64,000 nucleotides of DNA from SCRD01 sp046705285 (lineage in GTDB: Bacteria; Acidobacteriota; Terriglobia; UBA7540): positions 14,477-78,476 of the forward strand of contig JBJKQK010000083.1 of the NCBI GenBank assembly GCA_046705285.1, given 5' to 3'. The notes beneath the pieces are model-generated. The model did not search any database. It was not told where the DNA came from and saw only the letters and a list, made by a program, of their open reading frames with translations. Within the stretch, counting starts at the first letter, position 1; every line of letters begins with the position of its first letter. Below are positions 53,627 through 62,522 of this stretch, piece by piece. The position numbers were made by a program, and so were the translations under genes.

Positions 53627-54817
53627 ATGAAGCGTGATTTTAGCCTTGAAGAAAGCCTGTTTTGCGTTCTTGAAGAACTTTCGCGCAATCCGGTCCTTCG
53701 GCCCGAGACGCTGGCCCCAAGGATGGGTCGCAATCTCTCTACGGTCAGAAACCGAATACTGATGCTTAAAAAGGCTCGCCTTGTCGTCCAGGCGGGAGAC
53801 GGCCGGGAAATCCGGCCAAATCCCGAATACGGTTATCTGATCGGAATCGACATGGGAGCCAGCCATCTCCATTTTGCGCTGGCTGATTTTTCTGGAGAGA
53901 TCATCCGTCATGCCATTGAAAAAGTCCGTCCGGAAGATAAGCCCGCGAAGACAATCCGCCAGATCAAGAAAGGAATTCAGCGGCTGACCCCGGCATCGGA
54001 GAGGAGCACGCTTCGCGCTGTCGCACTCGCTGTCCCCAGCGCTGTAGACCCTCGCACCGGGTTAGTGCTCATGGCCAACAACCTGCCAGGCTGGACAAAC
54101 ATCGACCTGAAGTGTGAATTGGAGAAAGAATTCCGTATTCCCGTCGGCGTCGAAAATGACGCTAACATGGCAGCTGTCGGTGAACATTGGCGAGGTGTCG
54201 CCCGGAATGCACGAAACTTCGTCTTCATCGCCCTGGGAACCGGCATCGGATCCGGGATTTTTATGAATGGGCAACTCTATGTGGGAAATACTGGCGCGGC
54301 GGGTGAGCTTCAATTCCTTAACGTTGAGTGGCCACGGTGGAATGAAGATTTCGGGAACACGGGATATTTCGAAAGTCACGCCTCAGGCCAGGGGATAGCA
54401 GCACTTGGCCGGAAACTCATGGTTCCCCGGTCGCGCGCCTTGCAGGAGGGGCTTGCGGAAACACGCGACGCCCGCTTTGTTTTCGAGGAGTTTCACAAAG
54501 GGAATACCAGTGCTCAAAGGGTTCTGGAAAGGATTTTCACCATTCTCGGCGTTGGCATTGCCAACGTCGTCGGGGTTCTGGACCCCGAAATGATTGTTCT
54601 GGGCGGCGGAATCGCCCGGGGTGCGCCCGAATTCATGCTTTCGGCCGTTGCGCGGGTTGCCCGAAGGGTTCAACCCAATTGCCCCCCAATCCTCCTGAGC
54701 GAGCTTGGCGACAAGGCCCAGACCTATGGCGCAATTTATACAAGCATGATTGCCGCGTGCCAGGCAGCAGTGAAGCAGGCAACAGAGAACAGGCAGATAC
54801 GCCCTCGCTCGGCTTGA
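53627..54817 (+). CDS. ROK family protein with N-terminal winged helix (transcriptional regulator)
   Basis: 396 residues. Residues 1-60 form a winged helix-turn-helix (SLFCVLEELSRNPVLRPETLAPRMGRNLSTVRNRILMLKKA). The ATP/sugar-binding ROK fold follows with GIDMGASHLHFAL, IALGTGIGSGIFMNGQLYVG and VLDPEMIVLGGGIARG. The ROK zinc Cys cluster (C-x-C-G-x-x-G-C) is absent and the usual GExGH reads GELQF, so it is unlikely to be a sugar kinase. It probably senses a sugar and controls genes elsewhere. The ATG at 53627 opens the domain; the frame begins at 53588. Confidence 0.85.
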   Translation: MKRDFSLEESLFCVLEELSRNPVLRPETLAPRMGRNLSTVRNRILMLKKARLVVQAGDGREIRPNPEYGYLIGIDMGASHLHFALADFSGEIIRHAIEKVRPEDKPAKTIRQIKKGIQRLTPASERSTLRAVALAVPSAVDPRTGLVLMANNLPGWTNIDLKCELEKEFRIPVGVENDANMAAVGEHWRGVARNARNFVFIALGTGIGSGIFMNGQLYVGNTGAAGELQFLNVEWPRWNEDFGNTGYFESHASGQGIAALGRKLMVPRSRALQEGLAETRDARFVFEEFHKGNTSAQRVLERIFTILGVGIANVVGVLDPEMIVLGGGIARGAPEFMLSAVARVARRVQPNCPPILLSELGDKAQTYGAIYTSMIAACQAAVKQATENRQIRPRSA

Positions 54818-54890
54818 GACACCGTTGCAACCGCTCAAAGCCGTCAGTCGGGAATCAAGGTGGGCACAACACCGACTTTCAGCAGGACTG

Positions 54891-55565
54891 CTACTGTGGT
54901 TGGATAATGCCGCGTTTCACCGCGTAGAGAACCAGCTCCGCAGTGCGGTGCAGGCCGAGCGTATCCATCAGCCGGGCCCGGTGAACGGCAACCGTGTTTA
55001 TGCTGATATCCAGCAGCGTGGCAATTTCCTTGTTGGATTTTCCCTGCGCAATAAGTTGAAGGACTTCCTTTTCCCTCAGCGTCAGGCGGTCATAGGGGTC
55101 CTGACCGGACTCATGCATGCTCCCTGTCTTCAGCCCTTCAAGCACAAGGTTCGAGACCGCCGGGCTCATGTAAGCACCGCCTTGCGACAACACAATCACC
55201 GCCTGGGGCAAATCCACCTCAATGGCGTCCTTCAGGATGTAACCTTTCGCGCCCGCTTCAATGGCCTTGCGCACGTAAGCTGGATTCGAATACATGCTGA
55301 GAATCAGCACCTTCGTGTCGGGATTGTTTTTCAGGATTTCCGCCGTAGCCTCAAGCCCGCCGATCTCCGGCATCAACAGGTCCATGACTATCACGTCGGG
55401 CTTGATTTTCGCGCACTGTTCGATAGCAGAGAGGCCTGTGTTGGCCTCGCCCACTATCGTGATGCGCGGGTCATCCTCCAGCAATCGGCGGAAGCCTTGC
55501 CGTACCAGGGCATGATCATCCGCCAGGAAGACTCTGACCTTCTTGTCACCAGAAGCGGAAGGCAT
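54891..55565 (-). CDS. Response regulator, NarL/FixJ (LuxR-HTH) family
   Basis: 224 residues. Receiver domain about 9-125 with acidic pocket VFLADDHALV, phosphorylation Asp in PDVIVMDLLMPEIGG, Thr/Ser in ILSMYSN and Lys in AGAKGYILKD. The C-terminal LuxR-type HTH is LTLREKEVLQLIAQGKSNKEIATLLDISINTVAVHRARLMDTLGL. It begins 6 bp after the histidine kinase gene, its evident partner. The operon continues upstream with a CRTAC1 protein, so its targets may include the divergent cytochrome genes; that is inference. Confidence 0.95.
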   Translation of the reverse strand: MPSASGDKKVRVFLADDHALVRQGFRRLLEDDPRITIVGEANTGLSAIEQCAKIKPDVIVMDLLMPEIGGLEATAEILKNNPDTKVLILSMYSNPAYVRKAIEAGAKGYILKDAIEVDLPQAVIVLSQGGAYMSPAVSNLVLEGLKTGSMHESGQDPYDRLTLREKEVLQLIAQGKSNKEIATLLDISINTVAVHRARLMDTLGLHRTAELVLYAVKRGIIQPQ

Positions 55566-55571
55566 GTTGAT

Positions 55572-56990
55572 TCATCCTACTCTTTCAGCTACTCGTGGTT
55601 CAGGCGCCGGTTTCAGCGGTATCCGAACATTAACCGTCGTGCCATTCCCGGGGGCCGACTTCACATCCAATGTGCCGTTCAAATGCTCGGCGCGCTCCCG
55701 CATCCCCATCAGGCCAATCCCTTCGCTTGGAGACCGCTCTGCCGGGTTGCCTACTTCAAATCCTACACCATTATCTCGAATTTCCAACCACAGTTCTCCC
55801 TTCCGGTCTTCCATTTGCACCCACGCCTCCGTGGCCCTGGAGTGGCGCGCAACGTTGTTAAGGGCTTCCTGGACAATCCGATAAACATGAATAGCCTCTT
55901 CCGGAGGAAAGTGGTTGGCCGGCAGCGCGCCGCTGAAATGGACCGGGATTCCGGCCTGGCGTGAGAACTGGCGGGTGAACCATTCGAGGGTCTGATCAAG
56001 TCCAAAATCATCCAAAATTCCTGGGCGGAACATCTGGGACTGGTCCCGGACTTTTTCGAGTGTCTCCTCGACAATCTTCTTAACGTACTCAAGGTCCGTA
56101 AGGAGGGCTGGATCAGGGTTGTGAGCTTTTCGCCCGGCGCGGTTCAGCATCACGCCAATCGCCGTGAGAATCTGTCCGAATTCATCGTGCAAGTCCCGGG
56201 CGACTTGCCGCAAAGTCTCCTCCTGAACGTCGATCAGCTTCCAAGAAAGTTTTCGTAACTGGCCGGACTGCACCTGGAGTTGTTCAGCCAGATGATGCAG
56301 CTTGGCAAACGTCTTCCTGCTTGCCTCCAGCGTGTAAAGACCTGTACCTAGTGCCAAAAGAAAGAGGAGGCCGGTGATCAATAGGATATCGGTTTTGACG
56401 TCTTCATACGTCGCGTTGATTTGTCGCGCAGCGTCGGATTGCGCCTCGTCATTTAGAACCAGCAGTCTCGCCACAATTTCCGAAAGCACGGCCCGCTTAT
56501 TTTCGAGCTCCGTCTCGATCATCGTGCGAGCCCTGACGTTGTGGCCCTGCCGGGCCAGAGCAAAAACCTTGTCCGCAGTCCGGCCAAAGTCGGCAAGCGC
56601 ATAGCGCAACTGGATGCGCTTGTCGTGGCTGGCCACCGTGTCCACCGCGTACCGGCCCTCCAGCATGGCGGCGTTTTCCATGTCATTCCGAAGCCGGGTG
56701 AACTCCGGCTCCCAGTCACGGATTGGGTAACGGCTCTTGGAGAGCGCCAGATCCCGCAAGGAGATCGCCAGCAGGTAAACATCGTTCTGCAACCGCGAAA
56801 GCTGCAAAGAATCTTTGCGATTCCTCTGAACCACGTTGACCTGGAAATCTTCCAGCCATCGGATCTCGCGGCTGCTGTAGATCACGAAAACCAGGAAAAT
56901 CGAAAGGATGATGCAAAGACCAATCCACAGACGGGTGGAGGGAGACGGTATTTTTTGAAGTTGATCGGGTTGAAAGGCAGGTTCATTCAT
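55572..56990 (-). CDS. Sensor histidine kinase, HisKA_3 type, with a periplasmic four-helix sensor
   Basis: 472 residues. Membrane helices at about 18-38 (LWIGLCIILSIFLVFVIYSS) and 205-225 (LLITGLLFLLALGTGLYTLE) enclose a helical periplasmic domain of about 165 residues resembling 4HB-MCP/CHASE3-type sensors. The kinase core has QVARDLHDEFGQILTAIGVML (phospho-His), AQ/QEALNNVARHS (N box) and DNGVGFE, GIGLMGMRERAEHL (G boxes). It starts 5 bp after the CRTAC1 gene and stops 6 bp before the response regulator. Confidence 0.94.
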   Translation of the reverse strand: MNEPAFQPDQLQKIPSPSTRLWIGLCIILSIFLVFVIYSSREIRWLEDFQVNVVQRNRKDSLQLSRLQNDVYLLAISLRDLALSKSRYPIRDWEPEFTRLRNDMENAAMLEGRYAVDTVASHDKRIQLRYALADFGRTADKVFALARQGHNVRARTMIETELENKRAVLSEIVARLLVLNDEAQSDAARQINATYEDVKTDILLITGLLFLLALGTGLYTLEASRKTFAKLHHLAEQLQVQSGQLRKLSWKLIDVQEETLRQVARDLHDEFGQILTAIGVMLNRAGRKAHNPDPALLTDLEYVKKIVEETLEKVRDQSQMFRPGILDDFGLDQTLEWFTRQFSRQAGIPVHFSGALPANHFPPEEAIHVYRIVQEALNNVARHSRATEAWVQMEDRKGELWLEIRDNGVGFEVGNPAERSPSEGIGLMGMRERAEHLNGTLDVKSAPGNGTTVNVRIPLKPAPEPRVAERVG

Positions 56991-56995
56991 AGGGC

Positions 56996-58744
56996 TTAAG
57001 AAGCGCCCTGAAAAGGAATGTCGTGGACAATACCCTTACCCTCATGGACTACATAGGTGCGGCCGGCTTCCAATCTTCCGAGTTCCTCCTTCAGGCCGCT
57101 CGGCCATTCCAGCACAGCTTTTTCGATATACCGATAGGGACCCAAGCCGAAAGTCACCCTGGTGTCTGAACAGGAAAGGTAGCTTGACCCACTCTTGACG
57201 GTCAGCCACCGCTGCCCCTGAGGCGCCCAGATGTGGACGTTCGTTCCAATCCCATCACGGTTTGAACGGATGCCAACCGTGGAAAATCTGATGCTGTGAT
57301 TCAACGATCCATTGTTGCGGTAGAGATATGCCGGGCCATTATTCGTGGTCATGAGCACATCCAGAATTCCATCGTTGTTAAAATCTCCGTAAGCTGCTCC
57401 CCGGGCGACTTTAGGCTTATCGAAAGATTTCCCCACCAGTGCACTGATGTCACGAAATCTTCCGTGGCCCTCATTATGGAACAACCGGGGTGGTTCTGCA
57501 TAGGTAATACTAGCTTCAACGCGATTGATGGTGGCATCAATGTGCCCATTGGCTACCAGCAAATCGAGAAGGCTGTCCAGATCAAAGTCAAAAAAGAAAC
57601 AGCCGAAACCGAGTTCCATCCGGGTTGATTTACCCACTGCGGAACTCGGACCTTCATCGATGAAGAACCCATGGCCTTCATTCCGATAAAGCCCGACCAT
57701 CTGCTGTGAAAAGTTAGTCACCACCAGGCTGGGAAGGCCGGAATTGTCGTAATCGGCGGCGTCGGTACCCATTCCGGCCCGGGCAACGCCGTCCTCGCTG
57801 AAGGCAACTCCTGCCTCGACTCCTACTTCTGTGAAAGTCCCGTTGCCATTGTTGCGATAAAGCTTGTTGGGCTGGGTATCATTGGCGATAAAGATGTCTG
57901 GCCAGCCGTTCATGTTGTAATCGATCATTGTGACGCCGAGCGATTTCGAGGTGGGATCATACAAGCCCGATTTGCCGGTCACATCCTCAAACTTTCCATT
58001 GCCATTATTGTGGAAAAGCCAGCAGGTCGTGCCCGGATAGGCCTCCGGCGTGCAATAAGACTTGGTCTTGCCATCCAGGCTGCAAAAAATATCCGTTTCA
58101 GGAGACCATTTCACATAATTGCACACGAACAGGTCCAGGTTGCCGTCCCGGTCATAATCGAACCACATGGCCGAGGTGCTAAGGCTGGAGTACCCATACA
58201 GGCCGGACTTCCGCGTGACATCCGTAAACGTACCGTCACCGTTGTTGTGGAACAGATGGTTCTGGCCATAAGTCGTAACGTAAAAGTCATCAAAGCCATC
58301 GTTGTCGTAGTCGCCGACCGCCACGCCGATCCCATACATCTGATGGTCAAGCCCGGCCTGGCGGGTCACATCTGTGAAGGTGCCGTTGCGGTTATTGTGG
58401 TAGAGCTGCATCGTCGAACGGCGCTTGAAATGACCCGGCCAGTCTTTTCCGTTGATCAGCAGAATGTCGAGCCAGTCATCGTCGTCATAATCGATAAATG
58501 CACATCCGGAGCCCAGGGTTTCCGGAAGATATTTCATGCCGAAGGCACCGGAGTTGTGGTGAAAGATAACACCAGCCTGATCGGTGACGTCTACAAGTTG
58601 ATACGGAAAGGGACGATTGGAAGGATGGCGCTCCGCAAGGCGCAACAACTCATTTCTGACCTCTGGCGATTCGAGAACTAAGCCGCCTGCCCCCCCTACA
58701 GCGCCGATTCCTACAAGCAGCTTTAACAGATTCCGACGGTTCAT
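56996..58744 (-). CDS. CRTAC1-type FG-GAP/VCBS propeller protein with ASPIC/UnbV domain (copy 1)
   Basis: 582 residues. The N-terminus, MNRRNLLKLLVGIGAVGGAGG, resembles a Tat signal. Seven Ca2+-loop repeats (DYDDDDWLDI, DYDNDGFDDF, DYDRDGNLDL, DYNMNGWPDI, DYDNSGLPSL, DFDLDSLLDL, DFNNDGILDV) predict a seven-bladed beta-propeller. Then comes an ASPIC/UnbV domain (SNRDGIGTNVHIWAPQGQRW). The motif CSLDGKTKSYCTPEAYPG supplies two Cys that also occur in copy 2. The ATG at 58744 opens the signal; the frame extends to 58786. It heads an operon with a histidine kinase and response regulator. Confidence 0.9.
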   Translation of the reverse strand: MNRRNLLKLLVGIGAVGGAGGLVLESPEVRNELLRLAERHPSNRPFPYQLVDVTDQAGVIFHHNSGAFGMKYLPETLGSGCAFIDYDDDDWLDILLINGKDWPGHFKRRSTMQLYHNNRNGTFTDVTRQAGLDHQMYGIGVAVGDYDNDGFDDFYVTTYGQNHLFHNNGDGTFTDVTRKSGLYGYSSLSTSAMWFDYDRDGNLDLFVCNYVKWSPETDIFCSLDGKTKSYCTPEAYPGTTCWLFHNNGNGKFEDVTGKSGLYDPTSKSLGVTMIDYNMNGWPDIFIANDTQPNKLYRNNGNGTFTEVGVEAGVAFSEDGVARAGMGTDAADYDNSGLPSLVVTNFSQQMVGLYRNEGHGFFIDEGPSSAVGKSTRMELGFGCFFFDFDLDSLLDLLVANGHIDATINRVEASITYAEPPRLFHNEGHGRFRDISALVGKSFDKPKVARGAAYGDFNNDGILDVLMTTNNGPAYLYRNNGSLNHSIRFSTVGIRSNRDGIGTNVHIWAPQGQRWLTVKSGSSYLSCSDTRVTFGLGPYRYIEKAVLEWPSGLKEELGRLEAGRTYVVHEGKGIVHDIPFQGAS

Positions 58745-59105
58745 CGCCTGCCTAAACCAGACCCGACCCTTGCGTGTCCTCCACAATAGCGTTCACTCGA
58801 GCCTGAGAGCAAGAACTTTCCAGTCGATACGTCTTTTTAGTTGGTCTCCTACTGAAATATTGGGGAGTGCCTAATATGATCAGTTTACAACAGCAGGGAT
58901 ATTGAGGTCGGGACTTTGCGACGAGGTTGTCCCCGCCCCGGTGTGGTTAACACCGCCTTGCCCTAATACAAAAAAATGGAAGATTTAGTGTCAAAAAATC
59001 ATGCAGGATGGAGGAAAACAGACTTGCAATCCCCGACCACTGTCCGATAAGGTAAAGACCCTCGCGTCGGGAATTGGGTCAATTAAGGGGCAACCCGCAG
59101 GCAAA
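58745..59105. other. 361-bp divergent promoter region of the cytochrome/CRTAC1 locus
   Basis: It separates the minus-strand CRTAC1-kinase-regulator operon from the plus-strand cytochrome gene, so it should hold both promoters and perhaps the response regulator site. A small inverted repeat CGGTGT-GGTTA-ACACCG lies at about 58939-58955. No -10/-35 pair is strong. If the cytochrome starts at 59001 instead of 59106 the region is 256 bp. Confidence 0.5.
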
Positions 59106-62100
59106 ATGAGTGCTGATCGTAAAGACGACGGACGCCGTCGGCGCCTGAATACGGTTCTTTTCATTCTCGGGTTGGTCCTCGTGTTCAATGCCGCCTACCT
59201 GGCAGCGTATTCCACTCCAGATCTCTTCTACGTCCTCAATGATCTCCTACATCCCTTAATAGGGGTTGTTGTCGCCGTACTTTTTGCCATCTATCTCCGA
59301 CGTCACCGCGGTTTCCTCTCAAGCCTCTCCGGGCGCATTTCCGCCCTTCTGTTCGCGGCGGCGGCAGGCTTCGGGGTTTATCTGTTCATCGTCGGGATGA
59401 CGCAACGCCACAATCTCGCGCTCTATTTTCACGTGGGCTGTTCAATTGGCGGCCTTTTTTTCCTTCTGGTTCGTCTGCGCAGTTGGCTGCGCGATCACAA
59501 AGCGCCTTCCTTTGCCCCGCGCATCTGGCAGATTGCCGGAGCCGCCTGCGTGGGCGCGCTGGTCTTTTACGGCGGGGCAACTGTATACCAGCATTATTTC
59601 CCCAGCCAGCAATACATCATCAGAAATCCGCTGATCGCACCGACAAGCATGTACAAAGAAGGCGGGGGTGATAAGAGTCTGATATGGCCCAGTTCGGCCC
59701 AATCTGCTAATGGCGGAACCGTCCCAAGAGAATTCTTCCTGAACGCCAGGAGTTGCGAGCCGTGCCACAAAGACATTTATCGTCAATGGTACGACTCAAT
59801 GCACCATTACTCTTCCTTTAACGATCAGTGGTATCGCAAAGCAATTGAATACATGCAGGACACGGTAGGCATCAAGTCTTCGATGTGGTGCGCGGGCTGC
59901 CATGACCAGGCTGTGGCCTTCACGGACATGATGCAGAAATATCCGATCCGTGAGATTGAGCATACGCCGGAAGCCCTGGCAGGTCTTAGCTGCGTCTCCT
60001 GCCATTCGATCGAGCGCGTCACCAGCACCATGGGAAATGGCAGCTACATTTTCAAGTACCCGCCTCTCGACCGCTATGCTTCCAGTAGGAACCCGGTTAT
60101 CCGCGACATCGCTTACTTTTCGATTCTTCTCGATCCCAAACCTCACCGCGCGGCGTTCTTTCGGCCGTTTCTCCATAACAACAAACAAAACGCGAGGTTC
60201 TGCTCGGTTTGCCATAAAGTGCACCTGGATGTTCCAGTCAACCACTATCGTTGGATTCGCGGGTTTGACGATTACGATCACTGGCAGGCCAGCGGCGTTT
60301 CAGGCCACAGCGCCAGATCGTTCTACTACCCGCCGAAACCTTTGACCTGCGTGGAGTGCCACATGCCCCTGGTCAAATCCAACGACTACGGCAACATTGA
60401 CGGTTACGTCAATTCGCATCGCTTTGTCGCGGCAAACACCGCCGTCCCGACCAGCTACGGCCACATGAAACAGGTCAATGATGTCGAGGATTTCCTGAAA
60501 GCCGACAAGGTCACGGTTGACATTTTCGGCATTACCCAGGAGCCGAAAGGCTCGAGAGAAGAAATGGCCCCGGTCCAACTGTTGGGTGGAGGGGGACAAA
60601 CCTCCACCATGTTTGCAGTCGGTGAAGAATCGGCCCGCGGGCTGGAGTCTTCCGAGGTCACAGTTGGCCGGCCTGCCAAGCTGATGGCCCCTCTCAATCG
60701 GGGGGTTGCCTACCTGCGCCGCGGCGAAACCGCTCGCGTGGATGTGGTGGTCCGCACCCGCGGCGTCGGTCATTTCTTCCCCGGCGGCACGGTTGACGCC
60801 CAAATGGTGTGGGTGGAACTCAAGGCTGTGGACAACAACGGGCACATCATTTTCTGGAGTGGCGAGGTCGCCGACAACGGCAAGGGTCCTGTTGACCCGG
60901 GTGCGCAAGTCTTCCGATCCTATTCGCTGGATGCGGGCGGGCACTGGATCAACAAGCGCAACTCCTGGTCGGATCACGCTGACGTTTACGTGCACTTGAT
61001 TCCGCCGGGCGCGGCCGCCACCGTGCATTTCCGCATCAAGGTTCCGAAAGACTGTGGCAACAAGATCACTTTCACCGCTAAGTTGAATTACCGCAAGTTC
61101 AACTGGTGGATTACACAGTGGGCCTTTTCGGGCAAGCGTGACCCGTTTCAGAAGAATCGACTGACCAACACCCAAGAGGACAACACCAAGTGGATTTTTG
61201 ATGGCAACCCTGTAAAAGAGCGCGTTGCCGCAAAGTACAAGAAAATTCCAAATGTCCCTATCGTGGTGATGTCCGAGGACAAGGTGACCATTCCCGTTTT
61301 GCCGGCCTCGAACCAACCTTTCCAGCAGAACATCAAGGTGCTTCCGCAAGACGTTTATCGCTGGAATGATTACGGCATCGGGCTGCTGCTCCAGGGCGAT
61401 CTGAAAGGTGCGGAACGAGCCTTCAAGATGGCTGTCAAGGCAAACCCCAGGTATGCTAACGGGTGGGTGAATATCGCCCGTGCCCTCGTTCAAGAGGGTA
61501 ATGTTAATCAGGCAATTCCATATCTTAAAACCGCCCTCGGAATCGATCCCCCACTCGCCAGCGCGCATTACTACCTGGGTCTGGTGTACGAGACGAACGG
61601 AAAGTATCCGCAGGCTTACAAGCAATTTGCAGCGGCTGCGGCCACACATCCCGTAGACCGCGTGGTGAGTAATGCAATGGGTCGCATTCTTTTCCTTGAG
61701 AAAAAATATAAGGCAGCCGTCAAACAGTTTAAGCACACCCTGAGCATCGATCCGGAAAATCTGGCAGCCAATTACAACCTGATGCTTTGTTACCGCGGGC
61801 TGCAGGATTATGCCATGTCGAATCTTGAAGAGAAGCTGTATTTACGCTTTAAAGCCCTTGAAATTTCCCGTGCCATCACGGGTCCTTTCAAGCGTAAGCA
61901 CCCCAACGCGAACAATCTCGCCAACCCCATCCATGAGGAAGTTTCAATCAACGATGAACAACCCGAGGGGCTGAAGTTCTACTGGAATTACGGGCAGCGG
62001 TGGGGCTGGTTACCGGGTAAACTGGGAAAGATGCAGAACACCGCGCTGGCCCACTACAAGGTCGACGGCAGCTATGACTATCTGGCCGACCTGAGACGGG

Positions 62101-62417
62101 CCAGGCGCGACATGCGCGTTGAGCATAAAATGATGGCGGAACTGGGGATTAAGCCGGTGGCGTCACATCAGATACCGGGGAGATTCAAAAGTGAGTCGCA
62201 GCTCCCCCAGCCGACGGTGGCGGAGTTGGAATTCAAACCGCAGGCTGATCACAAGATCGTGATGCAGCCCGGACTTATTAGTCCGCAGACTGCCCACATT
62301 GTCTCACCGCAGCAGGTGCAAAAGCAGCAGGTCAGGCAAAAACTGAGGGCGGCAAAAAATGTACCTCAGCCACATGCCGCACACAAGCTTGTAGCTGAAG
62401 ACAGATCTTTTCAGTAA
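59106..62417 (+). CDS. Membrane-anchored five-haem cytochrome c with TPR repeats and histidine-repeat tail
   Basis: 1103 residues from the ATG at 59106; an in-frame ATG at 59001 would add 35 residues and neither has a clear ribosome site. About five membrane helices come first (RLNTVLFILGLVLVFNAAYL to AGAACVGALVFYGGATVY). The periplasmic part has five CxxCH haem sites at C217 (CEPCH), C262 (CAGCH), C296 (CVSCH), C366 (CSVCH) and C415 (CVECH), in a Cytochrome_C554-like fold. TPR repeats follow at roughly 755-890. The tail carries four P-x-(A/T)-x-H-x-(I/L/V) repeats. It likely passes electrons across the periplasm within a large complex. Confidence 0.9.
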   Translation: MSADRKDDGRRRRLNTVLFILGLVLVFNAAYLAAYSTPDLFYVLNDLLHPLIGVVVAVLFAIYLRRHRGFLSSLSGRISALLFAAAAGFGVYLFIVGMTQRHNLALYFHVGCSIGGLFFLLVRLRSWLRDHKAPSFAPRIWQIAGAACVGALVFYGGATVYQHYFPSQQYIIRNPLIAPTSMYKEGGGDKSLIWPSSAQSANGGTVPREFFLNARSCEPCHKDIYRQWYDSMHHYSSFNDQWYRKAIEYMQDTVGIKSSMWCAGCHDQAVAFTDMMQKYPIREIEHTPEALAGLSCVSCHSIERVTSTMGNGSYIFKYPPLDRYASSRNPVIRDIAYFSILLDPKPHRAAFFRPFLHNNKQNARFCSVCHKVHLDVPVNHYRWIRGFDDYDHWQASGVSGHSARSFYYPPKPLTCVECHMPLVKSNDYGNIDGYVNSHRFVAANTAVPTSYGHMKQVNDVEDFLKADKVTVDIFGITQEPKGSREEMAPVQLLGGGGQTSTMFAVGEESARGLESSEVTVGRPAKLMAPLNRGVAYLRRGETARVDVVVRTRGVGHFFPGGTVDAQMVWVELKAVDNNGHIIFWSGEVADNGKGPVDPGAQVFRSYSLDAGGHWINKRNSWSDHADVYVHLIPPGAAATVHFRIKVPKDCGNKITFTAKLNYRKFNWWITQWAFSGKRDPFQKNRLTNTQEDNTKWIFDGNPVKERVAAKYKKIPNVPIVVMSEDKVTIPVLPASNQPFQQNIKVLPQDVYRWNDYGIGLLLQGDLKGAERAFKMAVKANPRYANGWVNIARALVQEGNVNQAIPYLKTALGIDPPLASAHYYLGLVYETNGKYPQAYKQFAAAAATHPVDRVVSNAMGRILFLEKKYKAAVKQFKHTLSIDPENLAANYNLMLCYRGLQDYAMSNLEEKLYLRFKALEISRAITGPFKRKHPNANNLANPIHEEVSINDEQPEGLKFYWNYGQRWGWLPGKLGKMQNTALAHYKVDGSYDYLADLRRARRDMRVEHKMMAELGIKPVASHQIPGRFKSESQLPQPTVAELEFKPQADHKIVMQPGLISPQTAHIVSPQQVQKQQVRQKLRAAKNVPQPHAAHKLVAEDRSFQ

Positions 62418-62426
62418 ATCTGGGGC

Positions 62427-62442
62427 ACCGTCTAAAGACGGT
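62427..62442. terminator. Small hairpin after the cytochrome gene
   Basis: ACCGTC-TAAA-GACGGT is a perfect 6-bp stem with a tetraloop 10 bp after the stop, followed by TAAAAATC. It may reduce read-through into the downstream CRTAC1 gene or set relative expression. Confidence 0.4.
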
Positions 62443-62522
62443 TAAAAATCGGGGCTGGCCGCTGTTCTGTTCTTCATGTTCATGGGGCTGAACTCCCCCG
62501 AAAGAAAGGTATACGACCCAAA

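Noticed and set aside
53456..53911. N-terminal extension of endonuclease V by 152 codons
   Set aside because: The extension is antisense to the start of the ROK gene and lacks similarity to the family; the enzyme is complete from 53455.
54825..55964. Plus-strand open frame of 379 codons
   Set aside because: It lies wholly antisense to the response regulator and kinase genes, has no ribosome site and its product (Arg, His and Gln-rich) has no family likeness.
60300..61736. Minus-strand open frame of 478 codons
   Set aside because: Antisense to the five-haem cytochrome, whose haem motifs and TPRs prove the plus strand is coding.
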